Source of the DNA: CAZYBG01 sp964645155
GTDB taxonomy: Bacteria; Pseudomonadota; Alphaproteobacteria; Rhodobacterales; Rhodobacteraceae
Assembly: GCA_964645155.1 (NCBI GenBank)
Contig: CAZYBG010000135.1
Location: 1 to 6,808, forward strand
Direction of reading: 5' to 3'
DNA: 6,808 bases
Shown here: positions 5,652 through 6,808 of the stretch, in pieces
How positions within the stretch are numbered: position 1 is the stretch's first letter
How the letters are laid out: the number at the start of each line of letters is the position of its first letter
Notes under the pieces: generated by a model
Databases searched by the model: none
What the model was told of the DNA's origin: nothing
What the model saw: the letters and a program-made list of their open reading frames with translations, nothing else
Made by a program: the position numbers and the translations under genes

Positions 5652-5921
5652 TTACTCGGCGGCCTCCGCGGCGGGCTGGACGGATACGAACGTGCGCCCC
5701 TTGAGCCCCTTGTGGAACGTCACCCGGCCTTCGGAGGTGGCGTAGATCGTGTGGTCGCGGCCCATGCCCACGCCCCGGCCCGGCCACCACTGGGTGCCGC
5801 GCTGGCGCAGGATGATGTTGCCCGGCATGACCACCTGCCCGCCGAACAGCTTGACGCCCAGGCGACGGCCGGCGCTGTCGCGCCCGTTGCGGGAGGAGCC
5901 GCCTGCTTTCTTGTGTGCCAT
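5652..5921 (-). CDS. rpmA: 50S ribosomal protein L27
   Basis: L27 is a small basic protein of the large subunit whose N-terminal tail reaches towards the peptidyl-transferase centre and helps position the tRNA acceptor ends. The 89-residue product has the family N-terminus MAHKKAGGSSRNGRDSAGRR (1-20), then GVKLFGGQVVMPGNIILRQR (22-41) and GRGVGMGRDHTIYA (48-61), with a short Ala/Glu-rich end. It starts directly with AHKK after Met, so there is no cleavable N-terminal extension of the type found in many Firmicutes. The gene starts 6 bp after the rplU stop. An AAGGAG ribosome site lies at the very end of rplU and a second AAGGA overlaps its stop codon, so the two genes are surely co-transcribed and probably coupled. 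A stem-loop follows the gene. Confidence 0.98.
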   Translation of the reverse strand: MAHKKAGGSSRNGRDSAGRRLGVKLFGGQVVMPGNIILRQRGTQWWPGRGVGMGRDHTIYATSEGRVTFHKGLKGRTFVSVQPAAEAAE

Positions 5922-5927
5922 CGGTCC

Positions 5928-6476
5928 TTACTCCTTCGACTTCGCGGCCTGCGCCTTCGGCGCGGCCTTCTTCGCGGCGGGCTTGGCGTCGGGCTTGGCG
6001 GCAGGCTTGGCGGCGGGCTTGGCATCGGCCGCGGCCTTCGCGGCCGGCTTGGTGGCGGCCTTCGCCGACGGCTTCGGGGCGGCCTTCGCCGCCTTCGCCG
6101 CCTTCTCGGCCGCCGGCACGCTGCCCGCGCCGACCGCCGCCATGACGCCCGAGGCGTCGGCGCCCTTGGCCAGGATGTCGGTCACCCGCACCAGCGTGAG
6201 GTACTGGCGGTGCCCCTTCGTGCGCTGCGAGCCGTGCTTGCGCCGGCGCTTGACGAAGTGGATCACCTTCTCGCCGCGGATCTGTTCGATCACCTCGGCC
6301 TGCACCGCCGCGCCCTTGACCAGCGGCACGCCGAGCAGCGGGCTGTCGCCGCCCAGCATCAGCACGTCGTTGAACTGCACCTTGTCGCCGGCCTCGGCCG
6401 CGAGCTTCTCGACCCGGAGCACGTCGCCCGCCTGAACGCGGTACTGCTTGCCGCCGGTCTTCATCACCGCAAACAT
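5928..6476 (-). CDS. rplU: 50S ribosomal protein L21 with long Ala/Lys/Pro-rich C-terminal tail
   Basis: L21 is a large-subunit protein that binds 23S rRNA. The conserved core covers residues 1-103: MFAVMKTGGKQYRVQAGD (1-18), DKVQFNDVLML (31-41), and the rRNA-binding block HFVKRRRKHG with KGHRQYLTLVRVTDI (73-82, 87-101). The protein is 182 residues against about 103 for the core, so about 80 residues are extra. From 121 the tail is almost only Ala, Lys and Pro, with 16 lysines, many spaced by exactly four residues (131, 135, 139, 143, 147, then 157, 161, 165, 169), a histone-H1-like composition. Extended L21 tails are known in related alphaproteobacteria as I recall. The ATG at 6474-6476 was chosen because it begins the family sequence and AAGGA lies 8 nt upstream (6485-6489); upstream in-frame starts only add unrelated sequence from the leader. 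Confidence 0.97.
   Translation of the reverse strand: MFAVMKTGGKQYRVQAGDVLRVEKLAAEAGDKVQFNDVLMLGGDSPLLGVPLVKGAAVQAEVIEQIRGEKVIHFVKRRRKHGSQRTKGHRQYLTLVRVTDILAKGADASGVMAAVGAGSVPAAEKAAKAAKAAPKPSAKAATKPAAKAAADAKPAAKPAAKPDAKPAAKKAAPKAQAAKSKE
5980..6027 (-). repeat. Four 12-bp units coding the A-K-P-A repeat of the L21 tail
   Basis: Units start at 5980, 5992, 6004 and 6016 (plus-strand consensus GGCTTGGCGGCG) and differ only in their last five bases. They lie in frame and encode the four-residue repeat [AD]-A-K-P. Slippage in this array would change tail length in steps of four residues without a frameshift. Confidence 0.85.
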
Positions 6477-6510
6477 GCGTCTCGTCCTTGATGTCCCGCG
6501 CCCTGCGGCC

Positions 6511-6561
6511 CCGGTTTCCCGGCGTTTCCTGCCTCGGGCAGCGCGCCCCGCATCCGGGGCG
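6511..6561 (-). promoter_or_regulatory. Structured 5' leader of rplU-rpmA (three small hairpins)
   Basis: The leader between the predicted transcription start (near 6603) and the rplU ATG is about 125 nt. Its minus-strand RNA can form CGCCCCG-GAUG-CGGGGCG (6544-6561, 7 bp, tetraloop), CUGCC-CGA-GGCAG (6529-6541, 5 bp) and CCGG-GAAA-CCGG (6511-6522, 4 bp, GNRA tetraloop). Ribosomal-protein operons are often controlled by a product binding its own leader, and an L21 leader is known in Firmicutes. Whether this leader works so is unproven. With such high GC some hairpins are expected by chance; the first is the best. Confidence 0.4.
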
Positions 6562-6609
6562 TCATTGCTGGAATCCGCGCGGTCCGGCATGGTCCGGCGG
6601 AGATGCGGG

Positions 6610-6638
6610 CTTATCCATGAAGCCGCCCGGCCTGTCAA
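6610..6638 (-). promoter_or_regulatory. Predicted sigma70-type promoter of rplU-rpmA
   Basis: The minus strand carries a perfect TTGACA (-35, 6633-6638), a 17-bp spacer and GATAAG (-10, 6610-6615, matching TATAAT at the central four positions). Spacing is optimal. It lies in the gap between the upstream gene's stop (6685) and rplU, and predicts a start near 6603. No other pair in this gap is as good. Confidence 0.75.
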
Positions 6639-6684
6639 TGGCCCGCCGGCACCGCGGCGCGGCCGCCCCGCGACGGCCGGAAGG

Positions 6685-6808
6685 TCAGATGTCCTCGCCC
6701 GCGAGGAACCGCGCGGCGCCGAGCCCGAGGTCGCGGCTGATCCCGGTGAAGAGCTCGTTGAACGCGGTGAAGAGCGCGGCGTTCAGCGCCTGGCCGCCCG
6801 GGCTGTCG
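6685..6808 (-). CDS. C-terminal end of an unrecognised protein (5' truncated by the window edge)
   Basis: A minus-strand frame enters from the right edge and ends in TGA at 6685-6687, giving 40 residues. They begin DSPGGQALNAALFTAFNELF, continue with T-G-I-S-R-D-L-G and end RFLAGEDI. Codon use is strongly GC at third positions, as in the neighbouring genes, which supports real coding. The segment is amphipathic and probably helical; no motif is diagnostic. I do not recognise the family. It lies upstream of, and in the same direction as, rplU, but rplU has its own promoter in the gap. A GC-rich inverted repeat (6660-6665 with 6674-6679, 8-nt loop) just after the stop could assist termination, though there is no T-run. 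Confidence 0.7.
   Translation of the reverse strand, partial: DSPGGQALNAALFTAFNELFTGISRDLGLGAARFLAGEDI

Noticed and set aside
4590..6491. Long plus-strand open frame opposite the GNAT gene, rpmA and rplU
   Set aside because: It is a shadow of secure minus-strand genes and runs through the non-coding repeat; the LGGGLRRRLRGGL-like stretch is the complement of the L21 Ala/Lys tail.
6477..6638. N-terminal extension of rplU by 54 codons
   Set aside because: L21 begins MFAVMKTGGKQYRV at 6476 with its own ribosome site; the extension translates the leader and its start would overlap the -35 box.
6660..6679. Inverted repeat CGGCCG...CGGCCG as a terminator of the upstream gene
   Set aside because: The arms are only 6 bp, the loop 8 nt, and no T-run follows; in such GC-rich DNA this occurs by chance.

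Overview
The window reads as a chromosomal core-gene segment of a very GC-rich alphaproteobacterium, most likely a member of the Rhodobacterales (Rhodobacter/Paracoccus-like). I base this on the style of the proteins, on the gene set (rplU, rpmA, two GNAT acetyltransferases, obgE, proB, proA) and on a convergent neighbour whose C-terminus resembles the phosphotransferase ChpT. The lineage is recalled from family knowledge, not computed. Nothing suggests a phage, transposon, CRISPR array or toxin system.

Layout, left to right. Bases 1-140 are the 3' end of a plus-strand gene (probable chpT). All later genes lie on the minus strand, so transcription runs right to left. At the right edge (6685-6808) is the 3' end of an unrecognised minus-strand gene. 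A good sigma70-type promoter (6610-6638) and a roughly 125-nt leader with three small hairpins precede rplU (L21, with an 80-residue Ala/Lys/Pro-rich tail) and rpmA (L27). A strong hairpin (5595-5620) then probably ends or attenuates the ribosomal-protein transcript. A 366-bp stretch without a convincing gene follows, carrying a 12-bp tandem repeat. Next come a single-domain GNAT gene, a tandem two-domain GNAT gene, obgE, proB and proA, all closely spaced. obgE and proB overlap by 13 bp, and proB starts with GTG.

The genes join ribosome components (L21, L27), a ribosome-assembly GTPase (Obg) and the first two steps of proline synthesis from glutamate (ProB, then ProA). The two GNAT genes sit between the ribosomal and Obg parts, and their substrates cannot be read from sequence. 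The proB-proA gap holds two perfect 25-bp palindromes in tandem, 3 bp apart and strikingly AT-rich against the surroundings. This is the most distinctive non-coding structure here. proA and the plus-strand gene meet tail to tail with only 5 bp between stops.

The obgE gene contains a run of ten Ns that is an assembly gap. Family comparison from memory suggests the true missing sequence is about 25 nt. I find no evidence of a novel multi-gene system. The points worth a second look are the tandem palindromes, the L21 tail, the three neighbouring GNAT domains, the structured rplU leader and the minisatellite.
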